NCBI GenBank assembly: GCA_036346255.1
Contig: CM070623.1
Span: 8,412,407 to 8,476,406 of the forward strand
Direction of reading: 5' to 3'
DNA length: 64,000 bases
DNA from: Ampelocalamus luodianensis
Lineage: Eukaryota; Streptophyta; Magnoliopsida; Poales; Poaceae
The translations under genes and the position numbers were made by a program. Position 1 is the stretch's first letter, and each line of letters begins with the position of its first letter. A model generated the notes under the pieces. That model was not told the DNA's origin and did no database searches. It saw nothing but the letters and a program-made list of their open reading frames with translations. Of this stretch, positions 1-10,324 are shown piece after piece.

Positions 1-1
1 G

Positions 2-560
2 CAGAAGTTGTACTCTCACAAATTGCAAGAAGAAGAATCCGTGCTTGATCATCTTTCGGTGTTTAAGGAGATCGTTGCCGACCTAGAGTCGATGGAGGTA
101 AAATATGAGGATGAGGATTTGGGTCTTATTCTTTTGTGTTCCCTACCTATTTCTTTTTCAAATTTCAGAGATACCATATTATATAGTAGAGATACTTTCA
201 CTCTTAATGAAGTTTATGAAGCTTTGTATGCTAAGGAGAAGATAAAACAAATGGTACCTTCTGAAAATTCAAGTTCGAAAGGAGAAGGCTTGTTTGTTCG
301 TGGCAAGCAAAAAGAGAAGAACTCAAACAATGGATTTCAGGGCAAAAGTTCAAACGGCTACAAGAACCGGTCGAAATCTAGAGGCAAGTACAAGTCGTGC
401 AAATATTGCAAAAAAAAGTGGGCACGACATCTCTAAATGTTGGAAGCTGCAGAATAAAGAAAAGATAACTGACTATTATAAGCCAAAAGGTAAATCAGAT
501 GATGAAGGTAAAGCCTCACTTGCTGGTAATGATAGTTCTAATAGAGAAGTTCGTGTTGTC
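2..560 (+). pseudogene. TE1 gag fragment (UBN2-type capsid plus CCHC knuckle), frameshifted
   Basis: This encodes part of a Copia gag, the structural protein that packages element RNA. The frame is open from base 2 and ends at 436. It reads a UBN2-type helical segment (LQEEESVLDHL, then LPISFSNFRDTILYS) and a basic tail rich in K, S, N and G. The zinc knuckle begins as CKYCKK and is broken by a frameshift at an A-run near 410. The downstream frame continues it as KKSGHDISKCWKL, which supplies the missing G-H-C residues. There is no start codon inside the window. It is a dead copy. Confidence 0.75.
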
Positions 561-569
561 TTTGCTGGG

Positions 570-1430
570 TGTGCTAAGATCAATGATGAATGGATTCTTG
601 ATTCCGTCTGTACCTTTCATATGTGTCATAATAAGGATTGGTTTGCCACCTATGAACCTATTGAAGGTGGTACTGTATTGATGGGTGATAACTCATCTTG
701 TAAAGTTGCAGAAAATGGTTCAGTTTAGATCAAGATGTTTGATAGCATTGTCGAATTTTGTCGATGTGAGGCACATTCCAGATTTGAAAAGGAACCTCAT
801 TTCTTTGAGTACTCCTGATACTAAAGGTTACAAGTGTTCTGGTGAAGGTGGAGTTTTGAAGGTATCAAAAGGCTCTCTTGTTGTGATGAAAGTTGATATT
901 AAATCTATCAATCTGTACCATCTGTGAGGTACTACAATATCAGGTAATGTTGCTGTAATTTCAAGTTCATTATCTGATTCTGATACTGCTAATCTTTGAT
1001 ATATACGTCTTGGGCATATGAGTAAAATTTGTTTGGCAAAATTGAGCAAGAGAGTACTTCTTGATGGACATAGCATCGGCAAGTTCAAATTTTGTGAGCA
1101 TTGTGTGTTTGGCAAACACAAGAGGGTGAAGTTCAATACCTCAGTTCATACTACAGAAAGTATTTTGGATTATGTGCATTCTAATTTATGGGGGCCATCT
1201 CGTAAGATATCGTTAGGAGGTGCTCGTTATATGTTAACAATTATTGATGATTACTCTAGAAGAGTATGGTCTTATTTCTTGAAGCATTAGAATCATTTTC
1301 AGAATTTAAAGAGTGGAAGACTATGATTGAAAGGTAAACTGAAAAGAAGGTTAAGAACTTCGCACTGATAATCGGATGAAATCCTATTCTGATAAATTTG
1401 AATCATATTGCAAGACTGAAGGCATTATAC
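570..1430 (+). pseudogene. TE1 pol fragment: protease, GAG-pre-integrase, start of integrase
   Basis: The protease region reads WILDSVCTFHMCHNKDWF, where the family normally has D-S/T-G; here the glycine position is V, so the active site is damaged. The segment to about 915 matches the post-protease region (DVRHIPDLKRNLISLST). Frame 1018-1290 carries the GAG-pre-integrase end (FCEHCVFGKHKRVKF) and the start of the integrase core (ILDYVHSNLWGPS, IIDDYSRRVWSYF), including the first two conserved aspartates. A stop follows at 1288, and the next integrase residues are only traceable across frameshifts to about 1430. Several frame breaks show an old, non-functional copy. Confidence 0.75.
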
Positions 1431-2129
1431 TGTTCATCTAAAAAAGTAGCTAGTTTTATGTGTAGCTTAGCTAGAAATGAGTATGTGGCCATTGTAATTT
1501 GTGAGATGGATTTGTTTTTGTTTCTGTAACATCCCCATTTTCAACTTGTGTTTTAAATGTAAGAAAATGGGTAGAAATTAAAACTTTTTCTTACATCATG
1601 TATTTCCTGTGTGTACTAAACAATTATTGTACAAGAGTATGGAAATACAAAGTCACAAGTCTGTTGATCCAAATCTTGATCCTCCAAAAACAATCTTGTC
1701 GATCTTGTGATCCTTCTCGGAAATATTTTCCTAAGTTCTTGGGATGGTTGGTGACCCCTCTGAAAAATTTCACAATTTTTAGAAATTGTTGAATATTTTT
1801 AAGGGTCGATCAAACTTGTTTGACTTGTAGTCAAACCCTAGCTCAAAGCATTGTATAATTTACGGAGAAAAGTGCTCAAGATAAAAACCTCTGAAAATTT
1901 TATACAAGATCCATCTCAAGGTTAGCAAGCCCTTTGTCAAAATTTCATAAAATTTGGAGCTAGTTCTATCTCTTAAGACCCCTTCAAAATCTCAATTCAA
2001 ATTAAAACTCTAAACCTGGTCCGAGTCAGACTTGGACTCAGACCTCCAGGTCTTGGTCACACCGAGCCGTGTCGGGCTCGGTCAGGTTGAAGCGCAGTGG
2101 TGCGGGCCATTGGACTTTCAAATCCGACG

Positions 2130-4275
2130 CTCAAAGACCTCCTCGGGTCTTTGTAAAGGACCTCCCACCCGCACGACCTCCTCGGGTTCTTTTACAAAGA
2201 CAACCTCGAGGGCCTCCCAGGGACCTCCTTTGCACCTTTGCAAAGACCACCACAGGCGACCTCCTCGACCCTCCACGACCACCCCTAGCGCTTGGGTGAT
2301 CTTGAGCCGTCCATCTTGAGATCGTGGCTCGGACCTCCCTAAGTGTTAGGACCTCTAATACTTAGCCCAAAATCTGGGCCCTTGGTTTCAATCCAACGAC
2401 TCACGACCTCCTGGTGGAGCTCGGTGATTTAGCCGTTGAGTTCATTTGACCAGTCTTCCTATTTCTCTCACATCGGGTGGGCACAGGCATTATCAATTTT
2501 TGTGCGTGGCGATGGGAGCAGTGCCTTGTCAACTCTAGGGCTGACAAACGGCTATGTGCTGCCAACATTAAATGTCTGGCAGCACCTTTTGCTCAAAAGT
2601 CACCCTGACACCTGCTCCCATCATGTCGTTGATGCCCTAGCTCAGTGCACCCGAGTGGGTGTGACCTTGTTTTCATTTTTGGCGCTCGGCTATATATGGA
2701 TCCCGGGCTTCTCCCTTAAGTTTCTTTGGATCCATTCTTGCACCCCTAGTTTCTTCCTCTGCTCTTGAGCTCAAGTCACCCGAAAGCCTCTGTCACCATT
2801 GCTCGACCTTGGAGCTCTCCGGCGACCCTTGAGCTCCAGTGGTTCATTATTGCAATTTTGGCTAATCCTTTTGTTCTCTTGGTCACCTCGAGCCTCTCTG
2901 ACTTGCTTTGTTTGACCTTCACAGAGGTTGATAAAGTAGGAGCGTGTGGTTCGTGGCCGGGAGCGTCGTCTTCTTCACCTCCGGCGACCTCCACCTTCAC
3001 CGGAGCTCTTGCGGCCACCTCTAGCTCCTCCATTCCACAGTCGATATTTGATGTCGAAATCCCTATTCTTTTAGACCTCTTGGTTTCGGTTAGGCGTAAT
3101 TGGTCCCGGCGGTTATCTCGGTTAGCGCGGTTGGTGGTCTTGTTGGTGTAGTTTTGGCACCCTTAGGTCCTCCGTCCTATTTGGAGCTCATTCGTGCCTT
3201 TGGTTTCCGCCGACGAGGTCCACATCGCGGCGGCAAGCAGCTGTGCCTTCGGGTTTTGTCGATTCAAAACCTCCGTTTTAAATCATATTCTTAGGACCAC
3301 TTTAATGCTCAAATCATTGCTCATCATTGGTGCATTAATTGTGTCCTAATTTGTGCCGTGGAGTCACTGACGTGTGGGCCATGGGTTTAGAATTAAAGTT
3401 TGGAAATCATTAAGTGTCCCTTTTAGTTTCATTTATTGTCAATCATCTGGAGCATTTAATTTGTCTTAACCGCCGCCTTTTGTCGTTGTCCGGAGGTCCT
3501 GCGCCATTAAAACCACTCCAGGACCTCCCCGCCGAAATCCTGGCCGTTAAAGACCTCCGTAGGTTAAATCCCAGCCGCTAGGATCACCCTCCTCCTTGGG
3601 GTCCTTTTTGCAAAAGACCTCCTTGAGGTCCTCTGTGCGAAAAGGTCACCCCGGTCGTTTTTGTCAAAACCGCCCTCTCGGACCTCCTTGGGGTCCTCTT
3701 TGCAAAAAGTCCTTCCTTAGTCGTTTTCTAAAAACCACCCTGAGCCACCCCACCAAGGTCCTCTTGTGCAAAAGACCACCCCTGGTCATTTGTAAAGAGA
3801 ACCTTCAAAAACTACGTTTAGGGTCCTCTTTGCAAAAAGACCACCTCTGGCCCTTTGTGAAGAAGTCGTAGGACCTCCTCCGCTCGGATCTGGACCGTTC
3901 ATGACCTCCCACGGAGATCTGAACCGTCGGACCTCTCTCTGTTGAACACTGTCGCGTAGGACCTCCGCGAAGATCATGGCCATCCATGACCTCCTCGGTG
4001 AAATCCTAGCCGTCCCAGGCCTTCCTCGCTAGATCTTGCCGTCTAGGACCTCCTGCCCGGCTACGGACCGTTAGATTTAGATCTCGGCTTAGACCTCCTC
4101 GCTAGATCTTGCCGTCTAGGACCTCCTCGTTAGATTGGACCATCAAGTCTAGATCTAACGGCTAAGACCTCCCCTTGGCGCGATGAGGTCTTTGCGCCCA
4201 GGTGCTCGTGCGGGTTTTAGCATCTGAGATCGTGAGCCGTGCGATCTTTGATCAACGGCCCACGACCTCCCCAGT
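2130..4275 (+). repeat. GACCTCC-rich degenerate repeat tract inside TE2
   Basis: The heptamer GACCTCC, often extended to GGACCTCCTCGG, recurs dozens of times, together with GGTCCTCTTTGCAAAAAG-like and CTAGATCTTGCCGTC-like segments. A clear pair of longer copies is TCGCTAGATCTTGCCGTCTA near 4027 and 4092. The short open frames in this tract are by-products of the repeats and are not annotated as genes. The tract is split by a more ordinary segment between about 2440 and 3480. Confidence 0.7.
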
Positions 4276-5046
4276 TTTATGGGTTTTCCAGATTTAGTCC
4301 GAAAAGCTTTTATTTGCACATATTAATTGTTTTAAACTTCAAAATTGCGTAACTTTTTCTCTGTAGCTCCAAATTTAACAAACTAAAGTTCGATAAATGC
4401 ATCTGTTAAAGTACTTTAGCTTAGTATAGGTTTTGCAGTAATTTTTAATACTGAAATTAATCATGTCTTAGATTTAAAACTTAGAAAAATCATAACTAAA
4501 TCATTTTAACTCCAAATGACCTGAAATTTTATATGGGTTACCACTATACCAGTGGTAGCTACCATAAAATTTCAGCTTCAAATCTTTCTAGAAAATATTT
4601 TTGCTACAGTGCTAATTATGGCGAAATTAGGTTTTAGAGAATATCTTTTGCACCACAAATCCAAATTAAGTTTTCCAGTTTCTATGTCTAGGTATGTTCG
4701 TATTTTACCTTGTGTATAAATTTCGTCACATTTGGATAATTTTTGCTTGCTCTTTTGTTTAAGTGTTGCTCGTCTTATTGGTTGTTTTCGCTCTTCCGCT
4801 TAGGATTCGATATTTGCGGTAATCCCGAGAACGACCCTCCGCAACAAGTTGAGCAACAGCAAGCAGGCAAGCAGTTTGATCATTTCCCATTGATCCCATT
4901 ACTTTCAAAGTCTAATATTTTGTTTAACTTCTATGTATGCATTGCTACTTTGTTGTTAAATTGATTAGTTAGACCTCTAGTTGCATAGTCCTGTAGGTAA
5001 ATGGTTATCCTCTACTACACGAGCCTAGGTTATTTCTTTGTGGTTA

Positions 5047-5152
5047 GAGTTCGATGGATGAACTCTTATCACTTAGTAGATTACGAATGAATATTGCTTA
5101 GCCATGCCTAGTTATCGGTAGTATTGGGCGATCATCGACTTAGTCGGTGATC
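5047..5152. other. Pair of hairpins in TE2
   Basis: A perfect 6-bp stem GAGTTC/GAACTC lies at 5047-5065. A stem of 9 matches in 10 (GATCATCGAC/GTCGGTGATC) with a 3-base loop lies at 5130-5152. Their position within the LTR resembles that of the hairpin arrays in TE7 and TE8. Confidence 0.5.
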
Positions 5153-5997
5153 TTGATCACACAACTACTTATACTACTCCATTATGTCCAACCCTTGTGT
5201 CTTATTGATTTACAAATCAAAAACTGAAAACAAAACTATATCTTGACTTGGGCACAATGGTATGTTGATGTGATCTGTTGGGTGTGTGGAATGGTGCCTA
5301 AGTCCCCAAGGACCGAGTTACTTGTGTCACTAAGCCAAGCGCTTATTGCGTGCTAACCACGAGGGGATATGGAACCTCTCTTGACTCGATGCTTTGGGAG
5401 GTGTTAATTATGAGCTGGTCGGTGGGTGTGTTCTTGTGTGTGTGTGTTTTGGAGGGAGCATTAGCGGACCGGTTAGGGTGTCTAATGTGTCTTTCTCCGT
5501 GGGTTGCGGCTCTTAATTAGCATCGTCCATTGGAAAGCGTCTTGTTAGACTTAGCCATGCACGCATACCAAAGGAAGTGTGCTAACCGTGGTAGTGGAAA
5601 GGCGGTCTATCGTGTGGGTACATTGGTACACCTGCAGAGGTTAAAACTATTCGAATAGCCTCGTCCTAGGTTATGGACATGCTTGGTAAGGTCGTGCAAG
5701 AACTAGACTACAACCTTTTAAAACTTAAACTTGACATGGGTGGTATGAAGGGTACTTCATGCTATTATTGTGGTGACTATGGGTTAGTCACTTCTAGGTT
5801 GGTGTTGTTCCCTATCTATTGTTGTTATTGTCTCTTTTTATTTGAACAATAAAAGTTAATTGCAAACCTGCTTTGAATCTATTACCTTATTGCAAATGAA
5901 AACTTGCTTTATCTTGAAAATAAGTCGAGCCTCATCCACTTAAATAAAGCTTGCATGTAGTTAATTATAGTTCTGTTATCTCACACGTCAGTCTTGC

Positions 5998-6022
5998 GAG
6001 TACAAAAACAAGTTTTGTACTC
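5998..6022. other. Perfect 10-bp GAGTAC hairpin near the 3' part of TE2
   Basis: The arms GAGTACAAAA and TTTTGTACTC are exactly complementary around a five-base loop. It sits just before ATCTGCTTTGC and a TTGCAGAGGAAGAAGG stretch. A shorter equivalent occurs in TE8 (57885-57899) and a weak one in TE7 (45114-45127). It may be an RNA processing or 3'-end signal; that role is inference. Confidence 0.55.
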
Positions 6023-6480
6023 ATCTGCTTTGCTTAATATTAATTGTTGCAGAGGAAGAAGGTGAGCCCCAAGGGCCTCACTTTTGTGAGTGTGTTCTTG
6101 CGCTGCTTGGGACGATTAGCTTGGCGGTCGGTTGGTTGCCTTGTGGGTAAAGGCACACCGATTGGCTTTTGTTTATCGCCACCTTATGGCCATTTTGCTT
6201 CATTGTGTATTTACTTATCTTTATGAATTTTGGCAGTCGGCCTCTCTTTTGTAATAACTCTCTTTATATTATCTATGTCTTTCGATTGTTGCTTTTGCTT
6301 GGCTCTATGTGTATGAATGGAATTGATGCATGATTTTGTAGCGGGTGTGTATCTGCATTTAGGAAGTATACATATCTCGAGGCTTAGTTTATTTGATTTG
6401 TCTTGTTAGGACCAAGTGGATGGTTAAGCAAGACAAGCCGAATAAACCGGGTCCTCATGATTTCACTCATTATGTCTTCT

Positions 6481-6703
6481 TTGCATGCTGATGTTTCAAG
6501 AAGGCGATTGATCATGCATCTTTATGGAAGCCTAAAACTAGAAGTACATTATCATTGCAGGTACCTAGTTCCCCGTGGAATGAATGGATTTGCATCTACG
6601 AGCATTTACGGGAAGCTGCCAAGCCCACATATGTATCGTGCAGTGCAACTTGTAGGCTAGCGGCAGCTATGAATTCCTCAGCAGCCAGCGTGGGTGGACG
6701 CGG
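6481..6703. other. Unassigned flank between TE2 and TE3
   Basis: This short stretch joins the end of TE2 to the TE3 insertion site, and its continuation resumes at 29565. A pyrimidine-poor TCATTGCAG at about 6553-6561 could be a splice acceptor, but the frames that follow are short and I do not recognise a product. No gene is called. Confidence 0.4.
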
Positions 6704-6708
6704 GCTGT
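6704..6708 (+). repeat. TE3 target-site duplication, left copy (GCTGT)
   Basis: GCTGT immediately precedes the LTR start TGAAAGCATC. GTTGT follows the right LTR at 29560-29564, one mismatch apart, consistent with an old insertion. Confidence 0.65.
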
Positions 6709-7080
6709 TGAAAGCATCTAGGCCCCTAAAATTGTTTTGGTAATTAATGACTATATGTGAATGTTGGTTTAACATGTTCATTGAGTATCTACGAGGTGAA
6801 GATCCATTGATGGTTAATGATGACGCAAAAGATGCACGTTGAATGGTTCGATAAAGATCTACTTGGCTCAAAATAAGTATAAGTAGACTAGGATCCTTTT
6901 TATATTTTGCCGGTCTTAGAAGAATTGTTTGGAACACCGAATTTTAGGATAAACGCCGTACTATTAAGAGGGATCGTGACTAGTAGCTTGAAAATATGGT
7001 CTTGTGCAATATGGATCAATTTAGGATCATGTATACATTTGAATTCCTATTCTCAAAAGGTTTTAGTGTGGTTGTCAAAA

Positions 7081-7605
7081 ATCGGTTGTACCGACGTCCT
7101 TCTTGCGGTTGTACCGCTTGGTGCGGTATGACCGCATGTTACTTGGCGGTACTACCGGTCTTTGAACTCCTCAGCCAACCGAGCGTTAATGCGGTACGAT
7201 CAGCTCTTTGAGCGGTACTACCGTATTGCGGTCATTCCGTTTTTTAGTTAGCGGTTGAGTTTTACCAGAACAGATGCATTTTTGACTCAGACCTCTCCGT
7301 GATAATCGGTTGTACTGAAATTGAGAAACGGTCGTACCGATCTGTGGTTGTACCGAATTTCATATGGCGGTACGAATTTTACAGAGAGCATGTCATCTCG
7401 TCGTTTCTGGAAACCCTTCGTTCGGTCGTACCGCTCCTATGTGCGGTATAACCGGAAGTTGCGGTCGTACCGCAAGTTAGTTGGCGGTCATACCGCAAGG
7501 GTTGTTCAACGGCTATGTCAGAGTCATTTAATGCCACTGTTCTAACCGTTACGATGCTCGATCTCGGAAGCGGTCGTATCAGACCTGTAGATGGCGGTCA
7601 TACCG
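7081..7605. repeat. Array of CGGT-N3-ACCG palindromes in TE3 5' LTR
   Basis: The 11-bp pattern CGGT-NNN-ACCG, usually flanked as GCGGT...ACCGC, occurs about ten times in 525 bp, with several one-mismatch versions. The spacer varies (TGT, ATG, ACT, CGT, ATA, CAT) while the arms are kept. The same array is in the right LTR (28310-28830). It lies upstream of the TATA box, so binding of a dimeric protein is one possible role; that is inference. Confidence 0.75.
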
Positions 7606-7661
7606 CATTTCGCTGTTTTTCTGGGTATGACTCTCCAACGGTCGTTTTTGTTGGTGGGTGG

Positions 7662-7669
7662 TATAAATA
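7662..7669 (+). promoter_or_regulatory. TATA box of TE3 5' LTR
   Basis: TATAAATA sits within GGTGGTATAAATAACCTCC, downstream of the palindrome array and about 650 bp before the LTR end, which is a usual place for an LTR promoter. The identical box in the right LTR is at 28887-28894. Confidence 0.6.
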
Positions 7670-8315
7670 ACCTCCCAACTGCTCAAGGACTTGGTGCTAG
7701 ACTTCATTTAACCTCCTTAGAGCCTTGAGCATTCATTCAACTCCTCAAATACACTTGTGCACCCTTTGAGAGGTTGTTGAGTTCATTCAAGTGCATTCAT
7801 CATTCTAGTTGATCCTCTTGCACTTGAGTGTCGTCAAGCGAAGGCCATTGATTTGTTACTCTTGGAGTTTTGCGAACTCCTAGGCGGCTTGCGGAGATAG
7901 CACGGTGATCTCTTCAAGAATATTGTGAAGAGGCCCGGTACCAAGATTGTGAGTGGTTCGGTGTTCACCATCTCCGGAGTGGAGAAAGAACAACCAATAG
8001 TGATCGAGGAAAGGCTTAATTGGTGGAGCCGGCTTGATTCGTTCAAGTTTCCTCAACGTGGACTAGTGAAGATTGGCAAGTCTTCGACACCACGGGAAAA
8101 ACCTCATTGTCTCACTTGTGGTTATTTCTTGTCCTTACTTATTCCGTATTTATAATTCAAGCATTATCTTGTGTTAAATTGCTTAGCTAGAATTATATCT
8201 TGTATTGACATTATCTCCTTATTGTGTTAGAAAGTTTTTGCTAGAACCTTTTAGCTCTAAGATTGATTTGGTCAATGAAATTTAGAAACCTCCTATTCAC
8301 CCCCCCTCTAGTCGG

Positions 8316-8330
8316 TTATCAGAGCTTGGT
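8316..8330 (+). other. Damaged TE3 primer-binding site
   Basis: GTTATCAGAGCTTGG stands where Copia elements have TGGTATCAGAGC, the complement of the initiator-methionine tRNA 3' end. The right LTR shows the full LTR end GGTTATCCTTGATCCTACA. The left junction looks like a small deletion that fused the first TTATC to the second GTATC. Confidence 0.6.
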
Positions 8331-8369
8331 CTCTCAATTTATTAGACTTTACCGTCTAAGAGAGAAAGG

Positions 8370-10310
8370 ATGGCTAGCGAGGGTGTGTCTATAGGAAAGG
8401 CTCCTTTGTTTGATGGCTCAAATTATTCTAATTGAAAAATTAGAATGTCCATTTTCTTAAAAGCCATGAGTCCGAACATATGGAAAATTGTAAATGAGGG
8501 TTATGTTATGCCTCTTGATCCAACAAACTCCACGGTTCAAGATAAACGTAATGCTCATTTGGTTGCTCAAGCTATGAATGCTCTCTTTGGTGCTTTGAAC
8601 GCAGATGAGTTCAATAGGGTGAGCAATTTGGAAACCGCTCGTGCTATTTGGACTACCCTCTCCGAAATTCATGAGGGCACATCCACGGTCAAAGAAGCCA
8701 AATTGCATAGGCTTCGGATTAAATATGAGACATTCATAATGTTGCCAAGTGAAAACATCACCGAGATGTATTCAAGACTCAAAAACATTGTGAATGAGCT
8801 CAAAGGGCTTGGTACTAACCTTCTTGATATTGATGTTGTACGCAAGATGCTTAGGGCCCTCCCGGATAAATATAAAACGTTGGTGACATTGTTTCTCAAC
8901 TCTCCCGAGTTGCCAAGAATGACACCAACCGGACTTTTGGGGAACCTCATCACTAATGAGCTATACAAGAAGGACAAGGAAGAGATTTTGGAGTCATCTT
9001 CATCCAAGAAGAAAATTACCGATTTCAAGGCCAAAGCGGAGTCAAGTGATGATGAGGATGAAGAAGAAGACTCGGATGAGGAGTATGCTCTTCTTGTGAG
9101 GATAATGAAGAAATTCATGAGAAGACGCCCACATCGAAACTTCAACTTCAATAAGTACAAGAAAGGGCAATCCTCAAGTGACAACAAGCGATATAGCAAC
9201 ATTCATTGTTATGGATGTGATGAAAAGGGGCACATAATCTCAAATTGCCCCAACAAAAAGGATGACAAAAATAAACCATCAAAGAAGAAGGAATTCGATG
9301 GAAAGAAGAAGCTCTTTAAAAAGCTTCACAAAAGGGGCAAAAATGAAGCTCACATTGGAGAGTGGGATTCCGATGAGGAATATTCGGATTTCGACTCCAA
9401 TTCAAGTGATGAAGAGTCTTCTAAGAAAAGGGGACTTGTCGGCATCGCCATAAAGGAAGCTCCTTCACTCTTCACGTCTCCTACGTGCCTTATGGCAAAA
9501 GGAGATAAGGTAAAACCCTTTGATGATGATGCTCCTTCATATGATGAATTAGTGGACATAGTTGAAGATTTAAATGAATATATAGGAAAAGAGAAATCAA
9601 AATTTAAGATCTTGAAGAAAGAATTTATCTCTCTAAAAGACTCTTATGATGAGCTAAAGGAAGCTCATGATTCTCTTCTCCTAAAAGATATTGAAAAATC
9701 TCATTCATATATTGGGATTACTTGTGATCTAATGGATGAGATGCCTAGAATAGAAATTGGTTCAAATACTATATCCATGTCGAGCATTTCTACATCATGG
9801 GATGATTTACTTTCAATACCTTGTTGCTCAAATAATGATTCAATTACAAATACTTGTGATCCTTTACTAATTGTTGAAAACAATGAGTTGAAAGAGCAAG
9901 TTACCAAACTAAGCAAGAGCTTGGAAAGATGCTTCAAGGGTAAAGCAACCCTTGACAAGTTATTGAGTGAGCAAAGGTGCTCATTCAACAAGGAAGGACT
10001 TGGGTATGTGCCCAATAAAGGTAAGAAACCGGTAAACAAACCTCCAAGGTTTGTTAAGCAAAGTGGTAAATATTGCATTAAATGTGGTAAGGTAGGACAC
10101 ATATCAAATATTTGCTCAAATATAAATGTTAAATCCTATGACATTTATGATTCTTGCTACATGCTTAAGAAATCTATAGATGGTAAAATAATTGCAAGAT
10201 TCATTGGCACTTCAATTTTAAGCGCTAAAAAGAATGCTATTTGGGTGTCTAAAACCTTGGTCACTAACCTCCAAGGACCCAAACAAATTTGGGTACCTAA
10301 AAGAAATTAA
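8370..10310 (+). pseudogene. TE3 gag (UBN2 capsid, two CCHC knuckles), one premature stop
   Basis: This encodes the capsid-nucleocapsid polyprotein of the element. The likely start is the ATG at 8370 (MASEGVSIGKAPLFDG). The frame runs to TAA at 10308 with a single in-frame TGA at 8433-8435, where the family has W in the Y-x-x-W-K capsid motif. From 8445 the frame is open for 621 codons. Features, numbered from 8445, are the UBN2 capsid domain (about 20-165), an acidic and serine-rich stretch (about 195-215), a CCHC knuckle CYGCDEKGHIISNC (near 254), a long coiled-coil-like region (about 385-520), and a second knuckle CIKCGKVGHISNIC (near 543). The length and two knuckles fit SIRE-type gag. 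Confidence 0.88.
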
Positions 10311-10324
10311 TTCTTGTGTTGTAG

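Larger units (their letters stand above)
1..1524 (+). mobile_element. TE1: decayed Tork-like Ty1-copia fragment, 5' part cut by window edge
   Basis: This is the remains of a Copia retrotransposon in the order gag, protease, GAG-pre-integrase, integrase, which is the Copia order. The window opens inside gag, so its 5' LTR lies outside. Coding similarity fades after about 1430, where the integrase core breaks up, and an LTR-like TGTAACATCC start follows at 1525. No reverse transcriptase or 3' LTR is seen, so the element was truncated or split by TE2. Assignment to the Tork/TNT1-like lineage is inference from the style of the gag and integrase. Confidence 0.8.
1525..6480 (+). repeat. TE2: long Gypsy-type LTR or LTR remnant (probable solo LTR); 3' boundary uncertain
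   Basis: The sequence begins TGTAACATCCCC, the usual start of Tekay/Del-like Gypsy LTRs in plants. It has no convincing reading frame over almost 5 kb. Its layout parallels TE7 and TE8: a long variable part, a group of hairpins, then a GAGTAC hairpin at 5998-6022 followed by a TTGCAGAGGAAGAAGG stretch. The five bases before the start are GTTTC, and GTTTC recurs at 6489-6493, but the bases before that copy are not CA, so I do not claim a target-site duplication. No primer-binding site or gag follows. A solo LTR is the simplest reading, but a truncated element is possible. Confidence 0.5.
6709..8320 (+). repeat. TE3 5' LTR
   Basis: It starts TGAAAGCATCTAGGCCCC and runs nearly parallel to 27966-29559. 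Two differences stand out. Bases of about 6907-6945 are a different sequence from the matching part of the right LTR (about 28156-28173). At the inner end, the last part of the LTR (CTTGATCCTACA in the right copy) and the start of the primer-binding site are missing. A TATAAATA box lies at 7662-7669. Confidence 0.85.

Noticed and set aside
2436..3151. Open frames of 110 and 128 aa in TE2
   Set aside because: They are S/L/P-rich, lie within LTR and repeat DNA, and have no family resemblance.
6489..6493. GTTTC as the right target-site duplication of TE2
   Set aside because: It matches the five bases before TE2, but the preceding bases are AT rather than CA, and a 5-bp match in several hundred bases is expected by chance.
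7081..7605. CRISPR-like array from the regularly recurring GCGGT...ACCGC words
   Set aside because: The words are only 11-13 bp, spacing is irregular, and they lie in an LTR of a plant retroelement.
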